A program made the translations under genes and the position numbers. Positions 8,460-15,655 of a stretch of 15,757 nt of DNA are shown one piece after another. This DNA comes from JBFIHF01 sp964411125. GTDB lineage: Bacteria; Myxococcota_A; Bradymonadia; Bradymonadales; Bradymonadaceae. The stretch is from the NCBI GenBank assembly GCA_964411125.1, contig CAYPJU010000109.1, forward strand, positions 1-15,757. Reading direction: 5' to 3'. The notes below the pieces were generated by a model that did not search any database, was not told the origin of the DNA, and worked only from the letters and a program-made list of their open reading frames with translations. Within the stretch, counting starts at the first letter, position 1. Every line of letters begins with the position of its first letter.

Positions 8460-9530
8460 ATGAAGCGCCTCTTGCTCGCCCTCCTCCTCTTCACGTCGCT
8501 CCATGCAACCCCCGTCGTCGCTCAACAGCTCGGCGACGAGAAGATGGCCGACGCCAACGCCGTCGCCGCGACCGTCGTGAAGGAGCGCATGCGGACCACG
8601 CGGCCCCGCGACTTCCAGCTCCTGAAGGAAGTCGAGAAGGCCGAGATCATCGTCGTCCGTGGAACGTACGACCGGGTCGAGGACGTGTTGACGGCGGTCG
8701 AGATTCAGCACCTCGTCATCGACCCCCTCCAGCTCGACACGATCGAGCTCAACGCGAAGCAGCTCGTCATCGTGAACTGCCCGGGGTCGCTCAGCGAGAA
8801 AGGGATCGTGAAAATCCGAAAGTTCGTGAAAGCCGGTGGCTTTCTCTACACCACGGACTGGGCGCTGCTGGCGGTTCAGAGAGCCTTCCCCGGTTACATC
8901 GAGTTCAACGGAGTGGAGACCGAGAACGACGTCGTCGCCGTCCGTGTCCGCAAGAAGGACAACGTCTTTCTGCAGCACCTCTCGCTTTCGAAGTCCGAGC
9001 CGAAGTGGTGGCTGGAAGACTCCAGCTACCCGATCAAGGTGCTCCGCGACGACGTCGAGGTCCTCATCGGCTCGGCCGAGATGAAGAAGAAGTACGGCGA
9101 ATCGGCGGTCGCCGTGACGTTCCCGTATGGCGACGGTCGGGTGCTCCACATCGCCAGCCACTTCTACCTGCAGCAGAACGAGACCCGAACCGCAACGGAA
9201 GCGAAAGCCGCAACGGCGTGGCTCGAGCAGGACTCCGACCTCCCCGACGCCGTCGCGAAGAAGGTCGCGGCGTCCACGAAGTCCGGGAAAGCGAGCGGGG
9301 GCGACGTGAACAGCGCCTACTCAGCCCAGCAGATGACCACCAACATCGTGGTCGAGCGAAAGAAGGACCAGAAGCGGATCGACGCGCTCTACTCGAAAGA
9401 GATGAAGCGTGAAGAACAGGGTCTGAAGTCGGGCGATAAGGTCCGCGTCGTGAAGAAGAAGGCGAAGAAAGCGCTCGTTCGCGACATGCAGGGGAACGAG
9501 GCCTGGGTCCCGAGCGACGCGGTTCAGTGA
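8460..9530 (+). CDS. Exported protein with amidotransferase-like (DUF4159-like) domain and C-terminal SH3-like segment
   Basis: A 356-residue protein of unknown function. MKRLLLALLLFTSLHATPVVA is a classic Sec signal peptide with likely cleavage after Ala21, so it should be periplasmic or secreted. Residues about 60-240 alternate strands and helices in the order of a class I glutamine amidotransferase-like fold: AEIIVVRGTYDRVEDV, QLVIVNCPGS, FVKAGGFLYTTDWALLAVQ, VEVLIGS, then VTFPYGDGRVLHIASHFYL. The last part resembles the end of DUF4159/ThuA-like domains, where a cofactor-free sensor or scaffold is typical. Cys107 is at a strand end rather than at the nucleophile elbow, so amidase activity is unlikely. 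After a Lys/Ala-rich linker, residues 319-356 (SGDKVRVVKKKAKKALVRDM, then NEAWVPSDAVQ) look like a bacterial SH3 domain, often used to bind cell wall. ATG 8460 is chosen because it starts the signal peptide, although the frame is open further upstream. Domain assignments are by eye. Confidence 0.82.
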   Translation: MKRLLLALLLFTSLHATPVVAQQLGDEKMADANAVAATVVKERMRTTRPRDFQLLKEVEKAEIIVVRGTYDRVEDVLTAVEIQHLVIDPLQLDTIELNAKQLVIVNCPGSLSEKGIVKIRKFVKAGGFLYTTDWALLAVQRAFPGYIEFNGVETENDVVAVRVRKKDNVFLQHLSLSKSEPKWWLEDSSYPIKVLRDDVEVLIGSAEMKKKYGESAVAVTFPYGDGRVLHIASHFYLQQNETRTATEAKAATAWLEQDSDLPDAVAKKVAASTKSGKASGGDVNSAYSAQQMTTNIVVERKKDQKRIDALYSKEMKREEQGLKSGDKVRVVKKKAKKALVRDMQGNEAWVPSDAVQ

Positions 9531-9587
9531 GCGCAAAACAGCCCGGGATCGCGAGGGGCGAGCCGCGTCGATGTCCGCGGCCGTTAG

Positions 9588-9616
9588 TTGCCCCCCCGAC
9601 AGGTGTTGTCTACGAT
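9588..9616 (+). promoter_or_regulatory. Possible promoter for rel
   Basis: TTGCCC at 9588-9593 and TACGAT at 9611-9616 each match four of six consensus positions with the ideal 17-base spacer. Transcription would begin near 9623 and give a leader of about 75 bases before the rel ATG. It lies in the 168-base gap after the exported-protein gene, the only place for a rel-specific promoter. Confidence 0.38.
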
Positions 9617-9698
9617 GGCTCTGGGACATCCCCGGCAGGCTATCGAGCGACTTCGCGCCCGCGGTCCCGTCTGCCGACGAAACCAGAACGACGTGTAG

Positions 9699-11867
9699 AT
9701 GAGCGCAACCCAAGAGACCCAACTCAAGAAGCGCCTCGAGACGATGCTCGACAAGGTTCGAGCCTACCATCCCGATCCCGACATCAACTCGATCCGGAAA
9801 GCTTTCGACTTCGGGCTGATGATGCACGAAGGGCAGGTCCGAAAGTCGGGCGAGCCCTACATGTCGCATCCCCTCGAGGTGATGGACATCATCGCCGACC
9901 TGCGACTCGACTCGGCGAGCCTGGTCGTCGGGCTTCTGCACGACACGGTCGAGGACACCGACACCAGCGTCGACGACCTGCGCGAGTTGTTCGGCGACGA
10001 CGTCGCCTTCCTCGTCGACGGTGTCACCAAACTCTCGAAGCTAAAGTTCAACACGAGAGAAGAGGCGCAGGCGGAGAATTTCCGCAAGATGATCATCGCG
10101 ATGTCGCGCGACCTGCGGGTCATCCTGGTCAAGCTCGCCGACCGGCTGCACAACATGCGGACGCTGAAGTACATGCCGCAGTCGAAGCAGGAACGGATCG
10201 CCGAAGAGACGATGGAGATCTACGCGCCGATCGCGCATCGCCTCGGGATCAGTTGGATCAAGACGGAGCTCGAGGACCTCTCGTTCCGCTACATGTTTCC
10301 CGACCAGTACTACGAGATCGCCGAGCAGGTCTCCCGCAAGAAACGCGAGCGTGAGAGCTTCATCCGCGAGGTGATCAGCATCCTGAAAGAGATCCTGATC
10401 GAGCACGACATCCCCGCGGACATCCAGGGACGCCCCAAGAATTTCTGGAGCATTTTCCGCAAGATGCGGCGACAGCAGATTGAGTTCGAGCAGGTATACG
10501 ACGTCCTCGCGTTTCGCATCATCCTCGACGAAAAAGCGCAGTGCTACGAGGCGCTGGGGCTCGTTCACAATCTCTGGAAACCGATCCCGGGGCGGTTCAA
10601 GGACTACATCGCGATCCCGAAGCCGAACGGCTACCAGTCGCTGCACACGTCGGTCATCGGCCCCTACCAGGAGCGCATCGAGATCCAGATCCGGACCGAC
10701 GACATGCACAAGGTCGCCGAGGAAGGGATCGCGGCGCACTGGCTCTACAAGGAGGGGAAGGCGGTCCCCGACCGCGGGGACGAGAAGTTCGCGTGGCTGC
10801 ACTCGCTGATGGAAGAGCATCAGGATTCGGCCGACCCCTACGAGTTTCTCGAGTCCGTGAAGATCGACCTCTTCCACGACGAGGTCTACGTCTTCACCCC
10901 CGCGGGCGACGTGAAGGGGCTGCCGCAGGGGGCGACCTGCGTCGACTTCGCGTACGCCATTCACACCGAGGTCGGGAACCGCTGCGTCGGAGCGAAGGTG
11001 AACGGACAGATCGTCCCGCTGCGCTACGAGCTCGCGACCGGCGACATCTGCGAGATCATGACGGGGAAGACGCAGCGCCCCAACAAAGACTGGCTATCGT
11101 TCGTCGTGACGGGCCGCGCCCGCACGAAGATTCGGAACGCGGTGCGCGCCGAGCAGCGCGACCGCAGCCGCGAACTCGGGCGGGAGCTACTCGACAAGGA
11201 GCTCAAGAAACACGGTACGAACGTCCGGGCGGTCGACCGTAACGGGAAGCTCCTGGAAGCCGCCAAGAGCGCGAAGTTTCACAACATCGACGAGATGCTC
11301 GCAGACGTCGGGTACGGCAAGACGATGCCCGACACGATCGTCAGCCGCATCTTCCCGGCCGAAGAGAGAGACACCCCCACCCAGAAGATCACGAAGTTCC
11401 TCGGCAAGATCGCGAACCGGACCACCAAACCGAAGGGAGTGGTCCTCGACGGCATCGAGGACATCATGGTCAACTACGCGAAATGCTGCGCCCCCGTCCC
11501 CGGCGACGACATCGTCGGCTTCGTCACCCGCGGACGCGGGCTCTCCGTCCACAAACGCGATTGCGAGAAGATCGCCCACATGGAGCCGGCCCGCATGATC
11601 CCGGTGAACTGGGCCGGCGGGGAGACCGGCGCGCGACATGCCGTGAACGTCAAGGTCTACTGCACCGACAAGCCCGGCCTCCTCGCCAACATCAGCCAGT
11701 CGTTCTCGGACAGCGGGGTCAACATCTCGCAGGCCCACTGCCGAACGACCGACGACATGCGCGCCGTGAACACCTTCGAAGTCCTCGTGAAGGACCTCGA
11801 TCAGTTGCAGTCGGCGATGAAGCGGATCGAAAAGATCAAGGGCGTGTACCGGGTCGAGCGTAGCTGA
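9699..11867 (+). CDS. rel: Bifunctional (p)ppGpp synthetase/hydrolase, RelA/SpoT family
   Basis: The long RSH enzyme (722 residues) that makes and degrades the stringent-response alarmone (p)ppGpp. The N-terminal HD hydrolase domain is intact: HPLEV with His57, LLHDTVEDTD with His81-Asp82, and KLADRLHNMRTL with Asp148. The synthetase domain has YDVLAFRIILD at 267-277 and PGRFKDYIAIPKPNGYQSLHT at 297-317; the basic RFKD form is that of bifunctional enzymes, not of synthetase-only RelA. A TGS domain follows at about 393-455 (DEVYVFTPAGDVKGLPQGAT). Next come a helical region, the cysteine-bearing segment YAKCCAPVPGDDIVGFVTRG, and a C-terminal ACT domain at about 645-722 (CTDKPGLLANISQSFSD). Both activities are therefore predicted, controlled by ribosome and metabolite signals through the C-terminal half. 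No Shine-Dalgarno sequence is evident before ATG 9699. The stop is three bases from the convergent gmk stop. Confidence 0.97.
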   Translation: MSATQETQLKKRLETMLDKVRAYHPDPDINSIRKAFDFGLMMHEGQVRKSGEPYMSHPLEVMDIIADLRLDSASLVVGLLHDTVEDTDTSVDDLRELFGDDVAFLVDGVTKLSKLKFNTREEAQAENFRKMIIAMSRDLRVILVKLADRLHNMRTLKYMPQSKQERIAEETMEIYAPIAHRLGISWIKTELEDLSFRYMFPDQYYEIAEQVSRKKRERESFIREVISILKEILIEHDIPADIQGRPKNFWSIFRKMRRQQIEFEQVYDVLAFRIILDEKAQCYEALGLVHNLWKPIPGRFKDYIAIPKPNGYQSLHTSVIGPYQERIEIQIRTDDMHKVAEEGIAAHWLYKEGKAVPDRGDEKFAWLHSLMEEHQDSADPYEFLESVKIDLFHDEVYVFTPAGDVKGLPQGATCVDFAYAIHTEVGNRCVGAKVNGQIVPLRYELATGDICEIMTGKTQRPNKDWLSFVVTGRARTKIRNAVRAEQRDRSRELGRELLDKELKKHGTNVRAVDRNGKLLEAAKSAKFHNIDEMLADVGYGKTMPDTIVSRIFPAEERDTPTQKITKFLGKIANRTTKPKGVVLDGIEDIMVNYAKCCAPVPGDDIVGFVTRGRGLSVHKRDCEKIAHMEPARMIPVNWAGGETGARHAVNVKVYCTDKPGLLANISQSFSDSGVNISQAHCRTTDDMRAVNTFEVLVKDLDQLQSAMKRIEKIKGVYRVERS

Positions 11868-11870
11868 CGC

Positions 11871-12491
11871 TCACTCGTCGGCGTCCCCGAACGCGGCCTG
11901 CAGCTCCGCGGCGTGCAGAAAAGTCTGCAGGCGACTCGCCTCGAAGATGGAGGCAATCTGCCCCGCGGCGCGGTCCAGGTCGTCGTTCTCCACCACGTAA
12001 TCGTACATCCGCCAGACGGCGAGTTCGTGGCGCGCCTTGTCGAGCCGCCGCACGATGACGTCTTCGGCGTCGGTGCCCCGTGATCGCAGCCGATCTTCGA
12101 GTTCAGCGAGGCTCGGGGGGGTCACGAGGATCGACACCGTTTCGACGGGATACGCTTCGTCGAGCTGTCGAGCCCCCTGATAGTCGATGTCGAAGATGAC
12201 GTCTCTGTTCTGCCGCCACGCCTCTTCGATCGTCGACCTCGCAGTGCCGTAGAAGTTGCCATGGACCCGCGCCCATTCGGCGAACGCGCCCTCTTCTCGC
12301 ATCGCCTCGAACGCCTCGACGTCGACGAAGTTGTAGTCGACGCCCTCTCGTTCCCCATCGCGTGGCGAACGCGTCGTGTAGCTGACGCTGAAATCGATCG
12401 CGGGATGCTTCGCCATCAATCTGCGCGCGAGGGTGGTCTTCCCGACCCCCGAAGGGCCGCACAGCACGATGAGCAGTCCGGTGTCGGGCAT
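11871..12491 (-). CDS. gmk: Guanylate kinase
   Basis: Phosphorylates GMP to GDP with ATP, feeding GTP and (p)ppGpp pools. The 206 residues show the P-loop GPSGVGKT at 12-19, the GMP-binding SYTTRSPRDGEREGVDYNF region, the HGNFYGT motif and DVIFDIDYQGARQ. A family-typical ILVTPPSLAELEDRLRSRGT lid region and the R/D pairs that close the active site follow. ATG 12491 is preferred because GGAG sits five bases upstream. A GTG at 12497 overlaps the yicC stop as GTGA and would add two residues. It is the last gene of the mnmA-rnc-tatA-yicC-gmk operon. In many proteobacteria gmk is followed by rpoZ and spoT; here rel is adjacent but on the opposite strand, and rpoZ is missing. Confidence 0.96.
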   Translation of the reverse strand: MPDTGLLIVLCGPSGVGKTTLARRLMAKHPAIDFSVSYTTRSPRDGEREGVDYNFVDVEAFEAMREEGAFAEWARVHGNFYGTARSTIEEAWRQNRDVIFDIDYQGARQLDEAYPVETVSILVTPPSLAELEDRLRSRGTDAEDVIVRRLDKARHELAVWRMYDYVVENDDLDRAAGQIASIFEASRLQTFLHAAELQAAFGDADE

Positions 12492-12493
12492 CT

Positions 12494-13384
12494 TCACTCC
12501 ACGTTCGCCGCTTGTTCCCGCAGCTTCTCCACAGCGGACTTCATCCGCACGACGTGGCCGGTGATCTCGGCCGACGCGCTCTTCGAACCCGTCGTGTTCG
12601 ACTCGCGCATCAGCTCCTGCAGGTAGAAATCGATCTTCTTTCCGACCGGTTCGTCAGTGTCGGAGTCGAGGATTTTTCGCAGCTCGGCCACGTGTGAACG
12701 GGCGCGCTGGATCTCTTCGGAGACGTCGGAACGATCGGCGTACATCGCGACCTCCTGAACCACGACGCGCTCGTCCACGTCGCCGACGCCGAACCGCTCG
12801 AGCGCCGAACGAACGCGCTCCAGAAGCCGCGCTTCGTACTCCTGGACGACCGTCGGTGCGATCGTCTCGATCTCCGCGACCGCGCTCTCGATTTCGCTGA
12901 GCAGGTCCCGGAAGGTGGCGTCGAGGCGGCTCCCTTCGTCGCGACGCGCAGACTGCAGCGCGTCGAGCGCGGTCGCGACGACTTCGCGCACCGAGTCTTC
13001 GTCGACGTCATCGGGCACGGTGCGCGGGTCGGCGCGACCCACGACCGCCAGGACGTCGGCGACCCGCACCTCTCCCTCGAGCCCGGCGGCGTTCGCAAGC
13101 CCATCGAGCTCCGCGGCCGCCGCGAGAAAGAGCGAACGGTCGACGAGACTCTGGGTCCCCTCCCCCGCCGTCTGCTCGACGTCGACGCGGACTTCGATGC
13201 GTCCGCGATGGAATCGGTCGGTGACCAACGTACGGACGAGCGGTTCGACCCATCCCCACTCACGCGGCGCCCAGACGCGGGCGTCGAGCGCGCGATGGTT
13301 CACGCTGCGCGCCTCGACCTTGAAGAGCCACTCCCCGTGAGAAAGAGAGCTGCTCCCGAAGCCGGTCATGCTGCGGATTGTCAT
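12494..13384 (-). CDS. yicC: YicC/YloC family endoribonuclease
   Basis: A 296-residue member of the YicC family, established as endoribonucleases that work in RNA turnover in E. coli and Bacillus. The N-terminal signature MTIRSMTGFGSSSL and VEARSVNHRALDARV, and the C-terminal DUF1732 signature VGKKIDFYLQELMRESNT followed by GSKSASAEI, are both present. The middle is a long charged, largely helical region. Length is normal (about 290). It ends with TGA overlapping the upstream GTG of gmk, the neighbour it has in many bacteria, so they are probably translationally coupled. Spacing to tatA upstream is 24 bases. There is no clear Shine-Dalgarno sequence before ATG 13384. Confidence 0.95.
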   Translation of the reverse strand: MTIRSMTGFGSSSLSHGEWLFKVEARSVNHRALDARVWAPREWGWVEPLVRTLVTDRFHRGRIEVRVDVEQTAGEGTQSLVDRSLFLAAAAELDGLANAAGLEGEVRVADVLAVVGRADPRTVPDDVDEDSVREVVATALDALQSARRDEGSRLDATFRDLLSEIESAVAEIETIAPTVVQEYEARLLERVRSALERFGVGDVDERVVVQEVAMYADRSDVSEEIQRARSHVAELRKILDSDTDEPVGKKIDFYLQELMRESNTTGSKSASAEITGHVVRMKSAVEKLREQAANVE

Positions 13385-13408
13385 GATGTCAGGGGTGCTT
13401 GAGAGAGT

Positions 13409-13642
13409 TCAGGCTTCGACTTTTTCTTTGTCCGTCTCCACCACCCGGGCCTCACCCGAAGCGGACTCGAGCTTCTTCGGCTCCTCGTCGTCCTCGCCCT
13501 TCACCCCCTTCTGGAAGTTCCGGACACCGAGCCCCAGTTGCTTGGCTGCCTGCGGCAGCTTGCCGAGCCCGAAAAGCATTACGATCGCCAGGAGAATCAA
13601 CACGAGCTCTGGTGCTCCCAGGCCGCCAATCATTGCGATCAT
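13409..13642 (-). CDS. tatA: Twin-arginine translocase subunit TatA/TatE
   Basis: A 77-residue inner-membrane protein that oligomerises to form the passage for folded proteins carrying twin-arginine signals. A single transmembrane helix lies at about 11-25 (PELVLILLAIVMLFG). It is followed by the FGLGKLP hinge at 24-30, an amphipathic helix QAAKQLGLGVRNFQKG and a charged tail (DDEEPKKLES...) in the cytoplasm. The Phe-Gly hinge and short length favour TatA/E over TatB. ATG 13642 is fixed by a GGAGG six bases upstream. A TTG at 13648 lies inside that spacer and is not used. No tatB or tatC is in the window, and the gene sits between rnc and yicC, so it is an isolated copy inside an RNA-processing operon. 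Confidence 0.93.
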   Translation of the reverse strand: MIAMIGGLGAPELVLILLAIVMLFGLGKLPQAAKQLGLGVRNFQKGVKGEDDEEPKKLESASGEARVVETDKEKVEA

Positions 13643-13648
13643 CGTCAA

Positions 13649-13653
13649 CCTCC
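13649..13653 (-). promoter_or_regulatory. Ribosome-binding site of tatA
   Basis: The minus strand reads GGAGG, six bases (TTGACG), ATG 13642. It selects this ATG over the nearby TTG 13648 and the in-frame ATG 13633, and predicts strong translation of TatA relative to its operon partners. Confidence 0.8.
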
Positions 13654-13669
13654 GAACGCCCGTCGGGCG

Positions 13670-14377
13670 TCAATCGTCCTCGTCGGCTTCCCACCGATCG
13701 AGCGCTGCTCCAGCGGCGTGCTGTTCAGCTTCTTTCTTCGAGCGGCCCTCGCCGATCCCGAACACGGTACCATTCACGCTGACTTCCGCAACGAATATGC
13801 GATCGTGAGCGGGGCCGCGTTCGTCGATGATATCATAGACCGGGCGGGTTGGCCCTTCGCTCTGAACCAGGCGCTGCAAGCGACTCTTCGGGTCTTCCGG
13901 TGGCGCCGCTGGCTCGCATCTCGCGATCGCCTCCCCGTGCAGCCTCGCCACGACATCTCGGACCGCGTCGAGGCCGCCGTCGACGTAAATCGCTCCGAGC
14001 AGCGCCTCGTGCGCGTCGGCTAGCACCGACGCCTTCTCGCGCCCGCCAGACAGCTCTTCACCTCGCCCCAGCAAGACGTGGGCTCCAAGGTCGATCGCGC
14101 CCGCGACGTCGCAGAGCGCCGCCTCGTTCACCAGCGAGGCGAGGTACGACGACAGCGCTCCTTCGTCGACCTCGGGGAACTTCTCGAACAGCACTTCCGC
14201 GATGAGTAGATTGAGGACCGAATCCCCCAGAAACTCCAGCCGCTGGTTGTTGCCGTCCGATCCCGCCTCGTTCGCATACGAACGGTGAGTCATCGCGCGG
14301 ACGAGCCACTCGCGGTCCCTGAACCGATAGCCGATCCTCTCCTCGAGCCGCCCGAATGCGTCCCCTTCCCAGTCCAT
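13670..14377 (-). CDS. rnc: Ribonuclease III
   Basis: A double-strand-specific endoribonuclease that processes rRNA precursors and structured mRNAs. The 235 residues have the usual two domains. The catalytic domain carries the signature NNQRLEFLGDS at 43-53 with Glu48 and Asp52, Glu72 in VDEG, and ADAHEALLGAIYVD with Asp121 and Glu124, completing the metal site. The dsRNA-binding domain spans about 162-230 (DPKSRLQRLVQ, then GEGRSKKEAEQHAAGAAL). The helix after VDEG reads ALSSYLASLV where most members have a basic LRA-type motif. ATG 14377 lies three bases after the mnmA stop, with GAGGA about ten bases upstream. The acidic C-terminus EADEDD is a minor extension. Fully consistent with an active enzyme. 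Confidence 0.96.
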   Translation of the reverse strand: MDWEGDAFGRLEERIGYRFRDREWLVRAMTHRSYANEAGSDGNNQRLEFLGDSVLNLLIAEVLFEKFPEVDEGALSSYLASLVNEAALCDVAGAIDLGAHVLLGRGEELSGGREKASVLADAHEALLGAIYVDGGLDAVRDVVARLHGEAIARCEPAAPPEDPKSRLQRLVQSEGPTRPVYDIIDERGPAHDRIFVAEVSVNGTVFGIGEGRSKKEAEQHAAGAALDRWEADEDD

Positions 14378-14380
14378 GCG

Positions 14381-15538
14381 CTACTTCCTCGCTTCCTCGA
14401 TCCAGCCGCCGCCGAGGACTTCGTCCCCCCGGTAGAAGACGGCGGCCTGCCCCGGAGTGACCGCGCGCTGAGGCTCGGCAAACTCGACGAGTGCGGTCGA
14501 CGCGTCGTCGCCCACCGTCACGAACGCGGGCACTTCCCGTGACCTGTAACGGATCTTGACCCCACACTCCATCGCCCGCGGCGGTCGCTCGAAAGAGAGC
14601 CAGTTGCACCCTTTGACGATCACGCCGCGCGCGTGGAGCGACCCTCGCGGACCGACGACGACGAGCGCCTCGTCGGGATGAATCGCCTTCACGTAAAGCG
14701 GTTCGCTGTAACCTATCCCGAGCCCCTTGCGTTGCCCCACGGTGAATCCGTGAATCCCGTCGTGGGCGCCGAGCTCCTCGCCGTTCTCGTGGACGATCTT
14801 ACCCGGCACGGGCTTCTCGTTCGCGAGCCGTTCGTTCACGAACTCGCGGTAGCTGCGCCCGGCCACGAAGCAGATCTCCTGGCTCTCCGCCTTCTCGGCC
14901 GTCTCCAGGTTCATCGCGCGAGCGCGGTCTCGAACCTCACCCTTCGTCATCCCGCCGAGCGGAAAGAGAATGCGGGGGAGCGCCTCGCGCGGAAGCCCGA
15001 AGAGGAAGTACGACTGATCCTTCGACTCGTCGACGCCCTTGCGCAGGACCGGGACCTCGCCGCTGCGGTCGACCCGACAGAAGTGGCCCGTCGCGAGATA
15101 ACTCGAGCCGAGCGCGAGCGACCGCTTCAGCAGAATGTCGAACTTCAGGTGATTGTTACACGCGACGCAGGGATTCGGCGTCCGTCCGCGCTTGTACTCG
15201 TCGACGAAGTAGTCGATCACACGGGCCTCGAACTCCTTCTCGTAGTTCGCGACGTAGAACGGGATGCCGAGCGTGTCGGACACCATCCGAGCGTCGAAGA
15301 GGTCGTCCGGCGAACAGCACGACTTCGTGTACTGCTCCTGCGGGGTCGAGTAGAGCCGCATCGAGATCCCGACCGCGTCGTAGCCCTGCTCGGCGATCAT
15401 CGCGGCGGCCACGCTCGAGTCCACGCCCCCCGACATCGCGACCACCACGCGGTCCGCTACGGCCGCACGCAGCTCACCGTCGTCCTCGAGGTTGGGCGGC
15501 GGGACCGCGCATTCGTTCGTGACCTGTTCCGTACTCAT
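14381..15538 (-). CDS. mnmA: tRNA-specific 2-thiouridylase MnmA
   Basis: Thiolates uridine 34 of Lys, Glu and Gln tRNAs using ATP and a sulfur relay. From ATG 15538 the protein has 385 residues. The PP-loop SGGVDSS is at 36-42. SCCSPDD at 73-79 is followed by GIPFYVANYEKEF. The catalytic segment GRTPNPCVACNNHLKF has Cys124 and Cys127, and Cys223 in ESQEICFV is the second active-site cysteine. FTVGQRKGLGIG and a C-terminal beta domain complete the fold. ATG 15538 has AGGA three bases upstream and gives a sensible N-terminus, MSTEQVTNE. An in-frame TTG at 15592 would add 18 residues but lies upstream of the likely transcription start. First gene of the operon running to gmk. The CxxC at the catalytic site plus the Cys74-Cys75 pair is the cysteine-rich variant, unlike the DxxC of E. 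coli. Confidence 0.95.
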   Translation of the reverse strand: MSTEQVTNECAVPPPNLEDDGELRAAVADRVVVAMSGGVDSSVAAAMIAEQGYDAVGISMRLYSTPQEQYTKSCCSPDDLFDARMVSDTLGIPFYVANYEKEFEARVIDYFVDEYKRGRTPNPCVACNNHLKFDILLKRSLALGSSYLATGHFCRVDRSGEVPVLRKGVDESKDQSYFLFGLPREALPRILFPLGGMTKGEVRDRARAMNLETAEKAESQEICFVAGRSYREFVNERLANEKPVPGKIVHENGEELGAHDGIHGFTVGQRKGLGIGYSEPLYVKAIHPDEALVVVGPRGSLHARGVIVKGCNWLSFERPPRAMECGVKIRYRSREVPAFVTVGDDASTALVEFAEPQRAVTPGQAAVFYRGDEVLGGGWIEEARK

Positions 15539-15582
15539 CCGTCCTGCTCGCCGGTCATGTCGGCCGACCCGTTGGGGCGGGG

Positions 15583-15611
15583 ATACAATCAAAACCGAGC
15601 GGCCGGGTCAA
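15583..15611 (-). promoter_or_regulatory. Possible promoter of the mnmA-rnc-tatA-yicC-gmk operon
   Basis: On the minus strand TTGACC (15611-15606, five of six) is followed after 17 bases by TTGTAT (15588-15583, three of six). The start of transcription would be near 15576, about 38 bases ahead of ATG 15538. The -35 is good and the -10 is poor. Position upstream of the first operon gene is the main support. Confidence 0.3.
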
Positions 15612-15633
15612 CCATCCGGGGCATTTCGGCAGG

Positions 15634-15653
15634 TTCGACGAGAGTGCGTCGAA
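15634..15653. repeat. 20-bp perfect inverted repeat upstream of mnmA, possible operator
   Basis: TTCGACG (15634-15640) and CGTCGAA (15647-15653) are exact reverse complements separated by six bases. No T tract follows on either strand, so it is not an intrinsic terminator. It lies 23 bases upstream of the putative -35 of mnmA and two bases before the tandem array. The geometry would suit a dimeric DNA-binding protein or a short RNA hairpin. Confidence 0.5.
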
Positions 15654-15655
15654 AT

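Noticed and set aside
9527..10354. A 275-codon plus-strand frame overlapping the start of rel
   Set aside because: It is out of frame with the clear RelA/SpoT N-terminal domain and its translation is a low-complexity Arg/Pro-rich chain.
15584..15589. Plus-strand TACAAT as a -10 box facing the right edge
   Set aside because: It matches five of six bases but has no -35 at normal spacing, and no plus-strand gene follows within the window.
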